DNA of 64,000 nt, taken from NCBI GenBank assembly GCA_963677015.1, contig OY781533.1, positions 3,472,001 through 3,536,000 on the forward strand. The letters run 5' to 3'. How positions within the stretch are numbered: the stretch's first letter is position 1; every line of letters starts with the position of its first letter. Position numbers and translations under genes: made by a program. This DNA comes from G963556115 sp963677015 (lineage in GTDB: Bacteria; Planctomycetota; SZUA-567). A model generated the notes under the pieces. The model was given only the letters and a program-made list of their open reading frames with translations. It searched no databases and was not told the origin of the DNA. Positions 9,067 through 18,428 of this stretch are shown piece by piece.

Positions 9067-9552
9067 TTATTTATTCCAGACAATATTTATCGCCTTTTCA
9101 ATCCGTGATGGATCGATAAGTGGAATAAGTTCATTATTGTTACGATAAACCCTGCTCGTAAGATACTCTGACATATCAAATTTATCATCATCAGCCGTAG
9201 TATTTTTAGTATCCCAGCTTTCAATGCTGTCACTGCTGACACTGAGTATTTCACAGGCATTATCAACATACATTCCCAAAGCCTGCCCGACGCTATCCTT
9301 TAAGAATAAAACCAATCCATTAGCAACCTCCCGCTCCTTTTTACCGGAGAGCAGACTTTTAAAGGAAATAAGCTGATAAATATCACCACGAACATTCAGA
9401 TATCCCATTACCGAATGCTGTGCATGCGGTACCGGGCAGAGCGAGTCAGTCAGTTCACCGACCTCACGAATAGCGGCAATATCAATACCCCATTTACGAC
9501 CGGCACACAAAAAAAAGTAATAATTATGATTTACTATTTCCAAACTATTCAT
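9067..9552 (-). CDS. cheW: CheW-like chemotaxis adaptor
   Basis: A 161-residue CheW-domain protein. Recognisable features are YYFFLCAGRKWGIDIAAIREV at the start of the fold, GYLNVRGDIYQLI (the conserved NxRG/I loop) and GMYVDNACEILSV. CheW couples receptors to the CheA kinase in the cytoplasm. The ATG at 9552 is preferred over an in-frame GTG at 9561. It is 39 bases downstream of cheA, so the two are almost certainly one operon. No receptor, CheR or CheB gene is present nearby. Confidence 0.85.
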   Translation of the reverse strand: MNSLEIVNHNYYFFLCAGRKWGIDIAAIREVGELTDSLCPVPHAQHSVMGYLNVRGDIYQLISFKSLLSGKKEREVANGLVLFLKDSVGQALGMYVDNACEILSVSSDSIESWDTKNTTADDDKFDMSEYLTSRVYRNNNELIPLIDPSRIEKAINIVWNK

Positions 9553-9591
9553 TGATAGCACTCTCTATGATAATCTAATTTCAAAGCTTAA

Positions 9592-12477
9592 CTAATTCAA
9601 TCTGAATATCTTTTTTATTGAATCATGAAACTCTTCACGATTTAATTTTGCCAGATAGGTATCATAACCGGCATCCAGACATTTCTGCTTATCTTCTTCA
9701 GTATTGAGCGAGGTCAGAGATATCGCCGGCATATGCTTCAGCTTGTCACTGCTGCGCACCTCCCGGATAAGTTCCAGTCCATTCATCACCGGCATTTCAA
9801 TGTCTGAAAGCAGCAGGTCATAATCCGATTTATCCAGCATCTCCAACGCTTCTCTGCCATTGACTGCCGTATCAACTATCATGGCATCACTGACCAGATA
9901 ACTCTTAACCAGCTGCCTGAAAAACGGTGTATCCTCAGCCACCAGAACACGTTTGGGCTGTGTTAAAAGCTTCTTATCAAAGGTCAGACCGCTGGCATCA
10001 GCGCCCAATGCCTTTTCACAGACATAGTAAATATCAGGATAAATTGTAAGCTCTTTGCCGAGTAGTGAGGTTCCGAGAATACCTTCTTTTTTAAGCATTG
10101 AATCCTGAAAATCAATAAGCGCATCCTGTATACCATGTATCTGTGAAGCGACAATACCGCAACTATAACTACCATAACGCGGCATTATCAGATACTGCTC
10201 TCCCTCAGTCATCTTTTCACGATAACCGAAAATTTTACCCAGACGCGCCAGAGTAATGGATTTATTTCCTATCATCACAAACTCTTTGCCACCCAGTTCA
10301 TTTATATCCTCAGAAGTTATCGTATATATTCTTCTGATAAATGATAAAGCCAACGCAAATTTATCCCGGGAACCCGCAGAGAATGAGAGTACTTTCTGAG
10401 TTGATTCAGAATGAATAAGACATTCATCATCTTCATGGTCACGCTCAATATATCTAATCTCACTCAGGGCATGCTTGGCAATACCATCAATATCAAGAAT
10501 AAGGGCAACCGAACCATCACCCATTATTGTTGAACCAAGAAAAATCTTAATACCGCTCTGCGCAGAATGCAGCGGCTTTACAACTATCTCCTCTGTCTCC
10601 AACGCCCGGTCAATAATCAGACCAAACCTCTTCTGCCCGATACGGACAACCGCAATATCCAGCATTTGAGAATCTCGATCACCTTCCATAACCTCAAGAC
10701 ACGACCCAGCGTCATGATATTTACGGGTTATCTCCTCACGCTTTTTAGTATCAAAAGGTTCTGCAGAATCAAATACCTCGCTCAGACGTACCAGCTGCAG
10801 CAGGCTGTTATGATAATTCAATACCTCCTGCCCGTTTACCGCTTTAATACGCTCAGCAACATCTGAGCCTACAAGATTAATAACTTCTTCCAGATTAATA
10901 CGCGGTATAAGATATTTATTCGCCCCTTCCGCAATAACCAGACTCTGAATAATAGCCAGAGTCAGCGGTAAATTCAGCATGAAGGTCGTTCCCAGACCAA
11001 TTTCAGATTTAATTTCAAAGCTTCCGCCAAGCTTCTCAATCGCTGACTTGACTACATCCATGCCGACACCACGACCGGATATATTACTTATTGATTCCGC
11101 AGTGGAGAATCCCGGCAGCATAATCAATGCGATCTTATCCTGATCACTCATACTTCCAAGCTCTTTTTCACTGACAATACCCTTCTTCAACGCTATAGAA
11201 GCAATCTTGTGCGGATCAATCCCCTTACCGTCATCACTGATCGCAATAGAGATATGTCCACTCTCCTGTTGAGCGACAACCCTGACAATACCGGTATCAT
11301 TTTTACCTGAAGCAACTCGCTCCGCAGGCATCTCAACGCCATGGTCACAACTGTTTCGCAGCAGATGTGTCAGCGGATCAACAATTGACTCCAGAATAGC
11401 CTTATCTACCTCTACCTCCCGCCCGGTTATCTCCAGTTTGATCTTCTTACCCAGAGTCTGGGCAATATCCCGCACTATCCGGGGCAGCCGTGAGAGCACT
11501 TTATCCAACGGCTGCATACGAGTACGCAGAATTGATGTCTGCAGTTCGGTGGTTATTGTATCAAGGCGTGAAGAAATATCACGGGCTTTATGATCTCCAT
11601 TCTCACTGGCCCAGCGTAAATGCTGATTACGTACTAATACCAGCTCTCCCGCTAAAGACATCAGTTCTCCTAAAAGCGCAACCGGAACTCTGACACTGGA
11701 CTCCATAGGTTTTACAATCTTAGTACCAGCCTCTGCGCTCTTTTTAGCTGCGGGCTGCTTCTTTTTAAGAACCGGTTTATTACTTTCTATTACCGGTTCA
11801 GGATTTGGAGCGGTACTGCTGCCCGTTATCACTTCCTCAATACCAACCTCATAACCATCAAGTGCCAGCAGCAGAAGATCTTTTTCCAGAACGGTCTCAA
11901 GAGTAAATTCATATTTCTTACCCTTCTCAACAGTAACAGATTTAATAACGTTTCCCAACACCTGCAACTCGGCAAACACAGATTTATCCGCCGCCGTTAT
12001 TTTAAATTTAAATATACCGCCTCCCGCATTCTGTTTCTGTACAGGAGCTGGTGTTTTCAAAGGCATAGCGGACTTACCGTTAGACTGCGCTACATGTGCG
12101 TCCAGACGGGAGATTATATCATCAACATCTATTCTATCTGACTCCTCCAGTTCTTCAAACAGCTTGGTAAGTGCATCATGCGCATCAAATAACAGATTAG
12201 CGCATTCAACCCCTGGGCAGCTGGGAATATCCCGCAATTCACCCAGAATATTCTCCATAGCATGAGTTACAGAATTTATATTATTAAAACCCAAAAAACC
12301 GGCCGCGCCCTTTAAAGAATGTGCCGCTCTAAACGCAGAATTCAAACGCTCCCGCAATTCTTCCTCCTGAGCGACCGGATCTTCTATGCTTTCCAGAGAT
12401 ACCAACTCCTTTTCAATTGATTCAAGGTGTTCTTCAGATTCTATTCTGAAACTCTCTATTAACTCTTCGTCAGCCAT
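9592..12477 (-). CDS. cheA: CheA-type hybrid histidine kinase with two CheW-like domains and C-terminal receiver
   Basis: A 961-residue chemotaxis kinase. Order of parts: Hpt domain with phosphorylatable His53 in AAHSLKGAAG; a linker and a small beta-rich segment (about 153-220) in place of a typical CheY-binding P2; dimerisation helices from about 262 (LMSLAGELVLVRNQ); an ATPase domain with LLRNSCDHGVE (N box, about 372), DDGKGID and ISGRGVGMDVV; a CheW-like domain from about 512; a second, more divergent CheW-like domain at about 690-820; and a receiver from about 838 with the phospho-acceptor in LLLSDIEMP and the conserved lysine in YLAKLN. GGAGAAG precedes the start. The sensor gene upstream and CheW downstream share its strand. 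Confidence 0.9.
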   Translation of the reverse strand: MADEELIESFRIESEEHLESIEKELVSLESIEDPVAQEEELRERLNSAFRAAHSLKGAAGFLGFNNINSVTHAMENILGELRDIPSCPGVECANLLFDAHDALTKLFEELEESDRIDVDDIISRLDAHVAQSNGKSAMPLKTPAPVQKQNAGGGIFKFKITAADKSVFAELQVLGNVIKSVTVEKGKKYEFTLETVLEKDLLLLALDGYEVGIEEVITGSSTAPNPEPVIESNKPVLKKKQPAAKKSAEAGTKIVKPMESSVRVPVALLGELMSLAGELVLVRNQHLRWASENGDHKARDISSRLDTITTELQTSILRTRMQPLDKVLSRLPRIVRDIAQTLGKKIKLEITGREVEVDKAILESIVDPLTHLLRNSCDHGVEMPAERVASGKNDTGIVRVVAQQESGHISIAISDDGKGIDPHKIASIALKKGIVSEKELGSMSDQDKIALIMLPGFSTAESISNISGRGVGMDVVKSAIEKLGGSFEIKSEIGLGTTFMLNLPLTLAIIQSLVIAEGANKYLIPRINLEEVINLVGSDVAERIKAVNGQEVLNYHNSLLQLVRLSEVFDSAEPFDTKKREEITRKYHDAGSCLEVMEGDRDSQMLDIAVVRIGQKRFGLIIDRALETEEIVVKPLHSAQSGIKIFLGSTIMGDGSVALILDIDGIAKHALSEIRYIERDHEDDECLIHSESTQKVLSFSAGSRDKFALALSFIRRIYTITSEDINELGGKEFVMIGNKSITLARLGKIFGYREKMTEGEQYLIMPRYGSYSCGIVASQIHGIQDALIDFQDSMLKKEGILGTSLLGKELTIYPDIYYVCEKALGADASGLTFDKKLLTQPKRVLVAEDTPFFRQLVKSYLVSDAMIVDTAVNGREALEMLDKSDYDLLLSDIEMPVMNGLELIREVRSSDKLKHMPAISLTSLNTEEDKQKCLDAGYDTYLAKLNREEFHDSIKKIFRLN

Positions 12478-12521
12478 AATACTTCTCCATAATCACCTTA
12501 TGGTTTGTTGATTAAAAACAC

Positions 12522-14960
12522 TTAAAATGGACGCAGAACATGAGCACTCCACTCCAAGCCCTCATACTCACGATATCCCTTCGTCTTGGTGGAACCTATA
12601 ATATACTGTTTGGAATCTATATCTATTATTGTCGAATTTGACTCTCCAGTTCCCAGTTTATTACAGATATAAGCTACCTTTTCATGCCGCTGTCCGACAG
12701 GGAAAGCTTCCTGGTCGGTACTTTCTATTATCTCGCCATTCTTATTGGTATAGAAAGCCACACTACCTTTGATCTTTTCCCCCTCACTATTTCTAGGCAG
12801 ACATTTCTGCAGCATCATTCCAGCCTCTGTGTCCCAGTCAAAGAGAATACCAAGAACTCCGATTGCATCCGCTTCAGTTCCGGTTACCCGCACCCCGGAA
12901 GAATAAACCAGACTCCGGTTCTTTGTAGGTTCAAGTTCTGAATCCTGCACGTCCGCAACCGCATACTCGGTGTTATTCTGAGTCTGCATCCCTTTTTCAA
13001 ACCATTCATGCGCCGACACATTCACATGCTTTATACCTCCCAGCAGTGACGGACTGGAACAGGCAAGAATAGTTCCTGAGGCATCTACCAGAATCAGATT
13101 CCGATACATGGTATAACTGCCGTTAATCACCTTCAGACGCTGCCCCGCATCTTTTGCACTCTGCTCAGTCGGCTCCCTCAAAGCGTCTATGAGATATTTA
13201 TCTGTTGACCACCACCTGATATCGGCCGAACGCTCGAAAAGATTTCTGTCAATAAGGTCAATAGCCTGTTTACTGAAAAGCTCAAGTGTCTGAAAATTGA
13301 GATTGAGTTCATCAATCGCCATCTCCTGCAAGAGATCCTCCATACAGCTGGTGGCAAAATCACCCGTCTTGGTTATCTGCTCGAATATTGGACTTAGAGC
13401 CTGACCACTGCTTCCAAGTTCTGCGGCAAAGAGCATCCCGTTTGTTGAAATGAGCTGCATTGCCCTTTTATCATGCTCCACTTTTACATAAGTCTTTTTG
13501 TTTATTTCCGGGATTATACATGAATTCAATAACGCCGGAATATTAATATTCTCTTCAGAACTCGTACTGTTCCTACTGAATATGAAGCGTCTGGGAAGAA
13601 TAACATGTGAACTCCAGCCCAGTCCCCGATAATCCAGATATCCATCGGTCTTAGCGGTAAAGAGCGCTGCGTCCTGTCCGTTATAATAGCCATAACTGCT
13701 GGTAGTTTCACCGGCATTTAATTTCAGATGTGAACTTGGGATATGGGTCTTTGCTCCAACATCGTAATTATCCTCGTCACTGCTGGCGATAATAAGTCCG
13801 TTACTGTTACTGAAAAAGCTGCACCAGCCTTCTTCAATTATCCCAGAATTCTTGGGGATATAATCAGCGAGTATTATTCCTGCTTCATCCTGAAAATCAA
13901 AGAAAATACCCATCGCACCAATCGCGTCGTTATTCTCCTGACCGTCAATCCGTACCGCTGTAGAATATATCAGAGAATTCTGTTCTTCAACCGCCGAAGG
14001 AGCGAAGTCCTGAGCGTAATACTCGGTACCATCCGCGGTCTGCATAGCTTTTTTAAACCACTTCTCATCTGCAATATTCAGACCCTGTACCTGAGCACGA
14101 CGTTCTTTATTTGAGGTGGCAATTATATTTCCCAGATTATCACAGATAACCAGATCACGATAAAGTGTGTATGAACGATTGATCGTTTCCAGACGCTCAT
14201 TAGCATACGCAATCTCTGTATGCAGTATTCTGATATCTTCAAGTACCCGTGCCTGCAGATCTAGAATATTTTTCTCCTCATCATGCTCTGCAAAAACACC
14301 CTGCAGGCTATTACATAACTCACGGAACTCCTCGTATTTTTTAGCATCAAAAAGAACATCCAGCCCCTTAATCTTTCCGGCGAAATCAGCCATAATCAAC
14401 AGCTTTTTATCAATTGCCGCCAGTTTTCTGATCCTTGAAGAACCGAGACCTTCAAAGAAACAGGTTTTTTTTCGTATCAGTTCTCTGGATTGCTTTTCCA
14501 GCATTTCAGTATAGCTTACTGTCAGCGCATACAGATTATTCAGATTATCTCTATCTTTATTGAATCTAGCAATACAATTACAGAAAGCTATCTCCAAAGC
14601 CCACCAGCGCACATCACAACTTCGCTCCAGCAGATTACGGTCCATCAGATTTATCTTAACATAGGCAACTGTCGACTGAATCATTTTATGAAACGCATCT
14701 TTAGACTGGTAAAACTGGGCAAAAAGGTTCTTCGTCCCTTCCAGCAGCTCACCGCGAAACCGCTCTACCCGCTCCATCAGCTCCTTGATTGTTTCCTGTT
14801 CAGCAATATTACGACTGATTTCAGCAGCAAGACATTTACCCTGATTACAGACCGGCAGAATGACATTTAATTCATTGACAATCTGTTCATAAAACTCTCT
14901 GTGCTCATATGCCACCACAGGATCAAATATACTGAACTTGCTTTTTACCGTATCATTCAT
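12522..14960 (-). CDS. Large cytoplasmic tandem sensor protein of the CheA operon
   Basis: This 812-residue protein has no signalling domain of methyl-accepting receptors and, from the preferred start, no membrane helix. It contains two homologous sensor modules. Each begins with a signature (DRNLLERSCDVRWW at about 107-120; DRNLFERSADIRWW at about 571-584), then a PAS/Cache-like core (YRDLVICDNLGNIIATS; YRNLILVDASGTILACS), a WF-K-AMQT block, GIFFDF/GILFDW-DxEAG, and a closing GYLDYRGLGWSSHV/GYREYEGLEWSAHV. The first copy is interrupted by about 120 helical residues. Similar Cache-like regions occur in chemotaxis proteins fused to CheW, from memory. ATG 14960 has AAAGGTG upstream; an alternative ATG at 15032 would add a hydrophobic leader without a ribosome-binding site. 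Ligand unknown. Confidence 0.75.
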   Translation of the reverse strand: MNDTVKSKFSIFDPVVAYEHREFYEQIVNELNVILPVCNQGKCLAAEISRNIAEQETIKELMERVERFRGELLEGTKNLFAQFYQSKDAFHKMIQSTVAYVKINLMDRNLLERSCDVRWWALEIAFCNCIARFNKDRDNLNNLYALTVSYTEMLEKQSRELIRKKTCFFEGLGSSRIRKLAAIDKKLLIMADFAGKIKGLDVLFDAKKYEEFRELCNSLQGVFAEHDEEKNILDLQARVLEDIRILHTEIAYANERLETINRSYTLYRDLVICDNLGNIIATSNKERRAQVQGLNIADEKWFKKAMQTADGTEYYAQDFAPSAVEEQNSLIYSTAVRIDGQENNDAIGAMGIFFDFQDEAGIILADYIPKNSGIIEEGWCSFFSNSNGLIIASSDEDNYDVGAKTHIPSSHLKLNAGETTSSYGYYNGQDAALFTAKTDGYLDYRGLGWSSHVILPRRFIFSRNSTSSEENINIPALLNSCIIPEINKKTYVKVEHDKRAMQLISTNGMLFAAELGSSGQALSPIFEQITKTGDFATSCMEDLLQEMAIDELNLNFQTLELFSKQAIDLIDRNLFERSADIRWWSTDKYLIDALREPTEQSAKDAGQRLKVINGSYTMYRNLILVDASGTILACSSPSLLGGIKHVNVSAHEWFEKGMQTQNNTEYAVADVQDSELEPTKNRSLVYSSGVRVTGTEADAIGVLGILFDWDTEAGMMLQKCLPRNSEGEKIKGSVAFYTNKNGEIIESTDQEAFPVGQRHEKVAYICNKLGTGESNSTIIDIDSKQYIIGSTKTKGYREYEGLEWSAHVLRPF

Positions 14961-15102
14961 AACAAACACCTTTATATATACTTCCTTAAATGTAAGAAAC
15001 CCCCAAACAATATACACTATTACAATTGCCATGCCAAAATAGACATTTTTTTATCAAATATTTTAACATCTTATGCATAAAAACAATACATGGTTTTGTC
15101 TT

Positions 15103-15131
15103 ATTATATACCTATAATCAAAAACCATTAA
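15103..15131 (-). promoter_or_regulatory. Putative promoter of the chemosensory operon
   Basis: On the minus strand TTAATG and a perfect TATAAT are 17 bases apart, about 140 bases before the sensor start at 14960. The rest of the AT-rich gap 14961-15545 holds only this and the IclR terminator. Confidence 0.45.
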
Positions 15132-15280
15132 AAATACATATTAGTATTAAATATTGACAATTTTGGCGTTTTGCAAATAATAATTACTTGTTTTAATTAT
15201 TTATTACTAATAATTAACATAAGACCAGATTGCACTGAATATAAGCTTATTACTCATAGTACTCATATAACCTTTTCAAA

Positions 15281-15312
15281 CAAAAAAACACTCTGCAGTA
15301 TTACTCAGAGTG
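15281..15312 (-). terminator. Putative terminator downstream of the IclR gene
   Basis: A 7-bp stem (CACTCTG/CAGAGTG) with a 10-base loop, followed by seven T on the minus strand, 234 bases past the IclR stop. Confidence 0.55.
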
Positions 15313-15545
15313 TATAATATAATTCAATTATAATAAAACTTCCGGTTACTAAATTAATTTTGCCTGCTAAAATCTAATAAACAGATATTTACTGATAAAT
15401 TATATTAACGTTATGCATATGATTTTACACATTTCATATGATACTTTTAAAATATGCAAATAATGTTAATAATATATTAAAAACAAATTAATTATAAGAA
15501 CTATCCCAAAACATTAAGGCTTTATTAAGCGCAACATCTGCAACC

Positions 15546-16310
15546 TCAAGAACTGTAAGAATACTCATTACCCACCTGTACCGCAATCTCTTTTACAATA
15601 ACCGCTATTTCCTTCCGCTTCTCTTCTGTCAGCGCTTCAGCACCAGCAGTAATACCTATTGCACCGACGACTGCACCGTCACGCCCTCTAATTGGTGCGG
15701 CCAGACATCTCACCCCTTCACGTAATTCTTCATCATCAAAACCATAACCGTTTGTTCTAGTCTCTTCAATATCAGCCAGCACCTCCTTCAAAGAAGTTGC
15801 TGTATTATCTGTATACTTTACAAACTCCTTGTTTTTATAAAACTCAGAAACATCCTTTATCGCATAGGCCAGGAAAACTTTCCCGGTAGAACTATAATAA
15901 AGCTCCACCATGGTGCCACTGCGTGAAGCCACCCGTAGCGGATTAGGACTGTCACAGACATCAATCAATAGCGATCTGTCACCAGAAAGCACCGCAATAT
16001 GAGCTGTCTGCTGTGTCGCTTCCGAAAGTTTCTTGAGATAAGGTGAAGCTACTTTACGCAGACTGGTCTTTTCCAGCGCTTCCAAAGCGATACGCACCAG
16101 CTTTTTACCCAGAACATATTCATTATCCAGCTGCGTAACAAAATCTTCAGATTCTAATGTCTTTAAAATACGTAACACCGAAGTTCTGGGAATTGAAAGT
16201 TCCTTGGCTATCTCTGAGATTGTGTAACCACGTTTTTTTTCCGCTATAAACTCAATTATCTGACATGACTTCTTCAAATTCGGAATTATGTATTTTGTGC
16301 TATCTCCCAT
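15546..16310 (-). CDS. IclR-family transcriptional regulator (KdgR-like by context)
   Basis: A 254-residue IclR-family regulator. The N-terminal winged helix reads KKRGYTISEIAKELSIPRTSVLRILKTLE, and the C-terminal effector domain has the usual GTMVELYYSSTGKVFLAY, DDEELREGVRCLAAPI and VGAIGIT. It is divergent from kduI with 264 bases between the starts. Because KdgR, which controls uronate catabolism genes including kduI, is an IclR member, regulation of kduI is a sensible inference. An AGAGGAT site precedes the ATG. Confidence 0.85.
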   Translation of the reverse strand: MGDSTKYIIPNLKKSCQIIEFIAEKKRGYTISEIAKELSIPRTSVLRILKTLESEDFVTQLDNEYVLGKKLVRIALEALEKTSLRKVASPYLKKLSEATQQTAHIAVLSGDRSLLIDVCDSPNPLRVASRSGTMVELYYSSTGKVFLAYAIKDVSEFYKNKEFVKYTDNTATSLKEVLADIEETRTNGYGFDDEELREGVRCLAAPIRGRDGAVVGAIGITAGAEALTEEKRKEIAVIVKEIAVQVGNEYSYSS

Positions 16311-16431
16311 TATTTCAAAATCCTCTTTACTATAATTAGCTCAACAGTTTCAACAATAGCAGTACCAGAAAGTTTTCTGCTATCCATTATATGATTCCCA
16401 GTTACAGTATAAATACTATACAAAATAAAAC

Positions 16432-16492
16432 TTGACAAAGCACAGCCATGGTGTAAACTGTTTATATATTAACACATTAGTTCATATTTGAA
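16432..16492 (+). promoter_or_regulatory. kduI promoter with candidate operators
   Basis: TTGACA (16432) and TAAACT (16454) are spaced 16 bases. The -10 region overlaps a perfect 11-base palindrome, TAAACTGTTTA (16454-16464), and a near-palindrome TTCATATTTGAA lies at 16481-16492, just past the likely start of transcription. Either could bind the divergent IclR-type regulator; which one does is not known. Confidence 0.45.
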
Positions 16493-16574
16493 ACAGACTT
16501 TATTCTTAGTATACAGTCCAAATTTCAGTTGAGCAAATTTTTTCTGATTAATTATGTAATATGGGAGTAGAAAA

Positions 16575-17405
16575 ATGAATACGCGCTATACCACTGACAA
16601 CATCCGTTATCGCAGCATGACTCAGCAGGAGTTAAGAGACAATTTTCTGATCAGCGATATCTTCAAACCTGGTGAGATTAATCTGACCTACTGCGAATGC
16701 GAGCGCTCAATTGTCGGCGGCGCGGTTCCCACAAGTTCCGCTCTGGAACTGGTCGGCGGCAAACAGCTTGGTTCCGACTACTTTGCCGAACGCAGAGAGA
16801 TAGGTATACTTAATATCTGCGGATCCGGGACTGTAACAGTAGATGGAACCGCCTATGATATGGGCAAATATGATTGCCTCTATATAGGAAAAGGCAGTAA
16901 GGAAATCAAGATAAACAGCAGTGACGCGGCCAATCCCGCATACTTCTATATTCTAAGCTACCCAGCGCATACCACTTATCCTACAACCCTGATTAAGCTT
17001 GAAGACACGGAAGCAGTAAATCTCGGATCTCAGAAAGACTGCAATGTCCGCACAATTCACAAATATATCCATCCTGACGGCGTAAAAAGCTGCCAGCTGG
17101 TAATGGGAGTCACCATTCTTGCCGAAGGCAGCGTCTGGAACACCATGCCCTGCCACACCCATCAGCGCCGTACCGAGGTATATCTCTACCTCGAAGTCCC
17201 TGAAGATGCTGTTGTCTTCCATTACCTTGGAGAGGCGGACAGTACCAGACATGTCATTACCAGAAGTAATCAGGCTGTTCTTTCTCCACTCTGGTCGATA
17301 CACGCCGGAGTTGGAACCTGCGCCTACACCTTCTGCTGGGGTATGGGCGGAGAAAATCAGGTCTTCTCAGATATGGATCACCTCGGAATGGATGAATTAA
17401 TGTAA
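16575..17405 (+). CDS. kduI: 5-dehydro-4-deoxy-D-glucuronate isomerase KduI
   Basis: A 276-residue KduI, converting 5-keto-4-deoxyuronate to 2,5-diketo-3-deoxygluconate in the cytoplasm, a step of pectin, glycosaminoglycan or alginate-like uronate breakdown. Diagnostic are the metal-site block PCHTHQRRTEVYLYL, the TRHVITRSNQAVLSP stretch, WSIHAGVGTCAYTFCWGM and GENQVFSDMDH near the end. Length equals E. coli KduI (278). GGGAG precedes the ATG. It stands alone here; lyases, kduD and sugar kinases of the pathway are not in the window. Confidence 0.93.
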   Translation: MNTRYTTDNIRYRSMTQQELRDNFLISDIFKPGEINLTYCECERSIVGGAVPTSSALELVGGKQLGSDYFAERREIGILNICGSGTVTVDGTAYDMGKYDCLYIGKGSKEIKINSSDAANPAYFYILSYPAHTTYPTTLIKLEDTEAVNLGSQKDCNVRTIHKYIHPDGVKSCQLVMGVTILAEGSVWNTMPCHTHQRRTEVYLYLEVPEDAVVFHYLGEADSTRHVITRSNQAVLSPLWSIHAGVGTCAYTFCWGMGGENQVFSDMDHLGMDELM

Positions 17406-17476
17406 CGCTCTACACCAGAAATTTTTCTAGCCGTTTTATCATTAATATTATAACACAACACAGATAAGATATACAG

Positions 17477-17509
17477 TAAAGGAGCAGATCCAATGATCTG
17501 CTCCCTTAC
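17477..17509. terminator. Bidirectional hairpin between kduI and the small membrane gene
   Basis: A perfect 10-bp inner stem (GGAGCAGATC) with loop CAAT, extended after one mismatch by GTAA/TTAC. It sits between two convergent stops. The T-run is short. Confidence 0.65.
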
Positions 17510-17534
17510 TTATTACTGATCAAGACAGTAAAAA

Positions 17535-17726
17535 TCATGATTCAGGAAAAAAGGTTATAAATGCCGGCTGCTCAATTTCATTGCTTACCGAACTACCCTG
17601 CTGCACCTCATAATAACCTCTAGCGGAGCCGTATCCGGAATTTGAAAACACGGTAAGCACCAGAAACATCGTACTTGTCAACAAAGCAATTAAAGCCAGA
17701 GTTCCTATTGCTGACTCTTTCATCAT
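17535..17726 (-). CDS. Small membrane protein, unknown function
   Basis: A 63-residue protein with one N-terminal transmembrane helix (about residues 6-27, ALIALLTSTMFLVLTVF) and a polar tail containing a GYGSARGYYE stretch. GAGGA lies 6 bases before the ATG pair, supporting expression. I recognise no family. It lies downstream of flagellin on the same strand, about 380 bases after the second copy of a structured element described separately. A pilin-like or secretion-accessory role is possible but unsupported. Confidence 0.55.
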   Translation of the reverse strand: MMKESAIGTLALIALLTSTMFLVLTVFSNSGYGSARGYYEVQQGSSVSNEIEQPAFITFFPES

Positions 17727-18114
17727 AAGTCCTCACATGATACCTTAAATCCGAGACCTCTACCTAATCCTTTATTATAATTCCTCAGAGAAGCAGCAAT
17801 ACCGGTGGCTGCACTCTCTGTATACATTGTATTGTTCTTAAAAAAATAAAATCATTCGTGTAAAACCGACATAACTTATGTATTTATAATGAACTCCAAT
17901 ATAACTGTAAATTTTAACCTGCAAACATACGCTTCCGTAAATATTCAATAACGAATAAAATTATACCGTCCAATGCTCACTCGAAAAAATAAGGAGTTAA
18001 CATTAAGTATCGCTACTCTAATCAAGGGTTCAGAAAAACTGACGAGGCCTTACGCAACCATTATTAAAACCTGACATATTCCTGTGACACCCTGAGTAAC
18101 CTATTAAATAATAA

Positions 18115-18175
18115 GGGGTAGATTTTCTGCCAAAAATCTACCCCCCGTTGCCCATTACCCCCATAATGGAGGTAA
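18115..18175 (-). ncRNA. Structured RNA-like element, copy A
   Basis: Read on the minus strand, this holds a hairpin (bases pairing 155-159 with 171-175 of the 18,000 block), a single-stranded stretch identical in both copies over 15 bases (18142-18156), and a second 12-bp hairpin, 18115-18126 with 18133-18144, partly overlapping that stretch, whose loop region shares TTTGGCAGAA with copy B. It lies 3' of flagellin and 5' of the small membrane gene. It may be a terminator-like 3' element or a regulatory RNA. Confidence 0.45.
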
Positions 18176-18341
18176 ATATTAATTTGATATCACTGAAAAT
18201 AAATTCTTTTATTCCGTCTGCTGTTTCTACTTTATCATTAATATGTCTTCAAACAAAGCATTATTTTAATTAATCAGCAATATTACTTTTAAAACCTTTA
18301 TTACAGATATTAAAAGCAAGACTGCAGATCGGTAGAAAATA

Positions 18342-18401
18342 GGGATTCCACTTCTGCCAAAGCAGAATCCCCCGTTGCCCATTGCTCTACAGAGAGAGCA
18401 A
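18342..18401 (-). ncRNA. Structured RNA-like element, copy B
   Basis: Starts 27 bases after the flagellin stop on the minus strand. A 7-bp hairpin (18382-18388 with 18395-18401) is followed by the 15-base stretch shared with copy A (18369-18383) and a second hairpin (18342-18348 with 18365-18371, alternative pairing 18352-18357 with 18362-18367). The spacing between the two shared blocks is 17 bases, the same as in copy A, while stem sequences differ. A T-rich stretch follows, so it could also terminate flagellin transcription. Confidence 0.5.
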
Positions 18402-18428
18402 GATCAGATAATTTAATATTAATAAATA

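Noticed and set aside
12522..14960. Sensor protein as an ordinary methyl-accepting chemotaxis protein
   Set aside because: No membrane helix from the preferred start, no MCP signalling hairpin tip, and duplicated Cache-like modules instead.
18115..18401. The duplicated element as a CRISPR-like or insertion-sequence repeat
   Set aside because: Only two copies, short conserved blocks, no regular spacing pattern and no transposase or target duplication.
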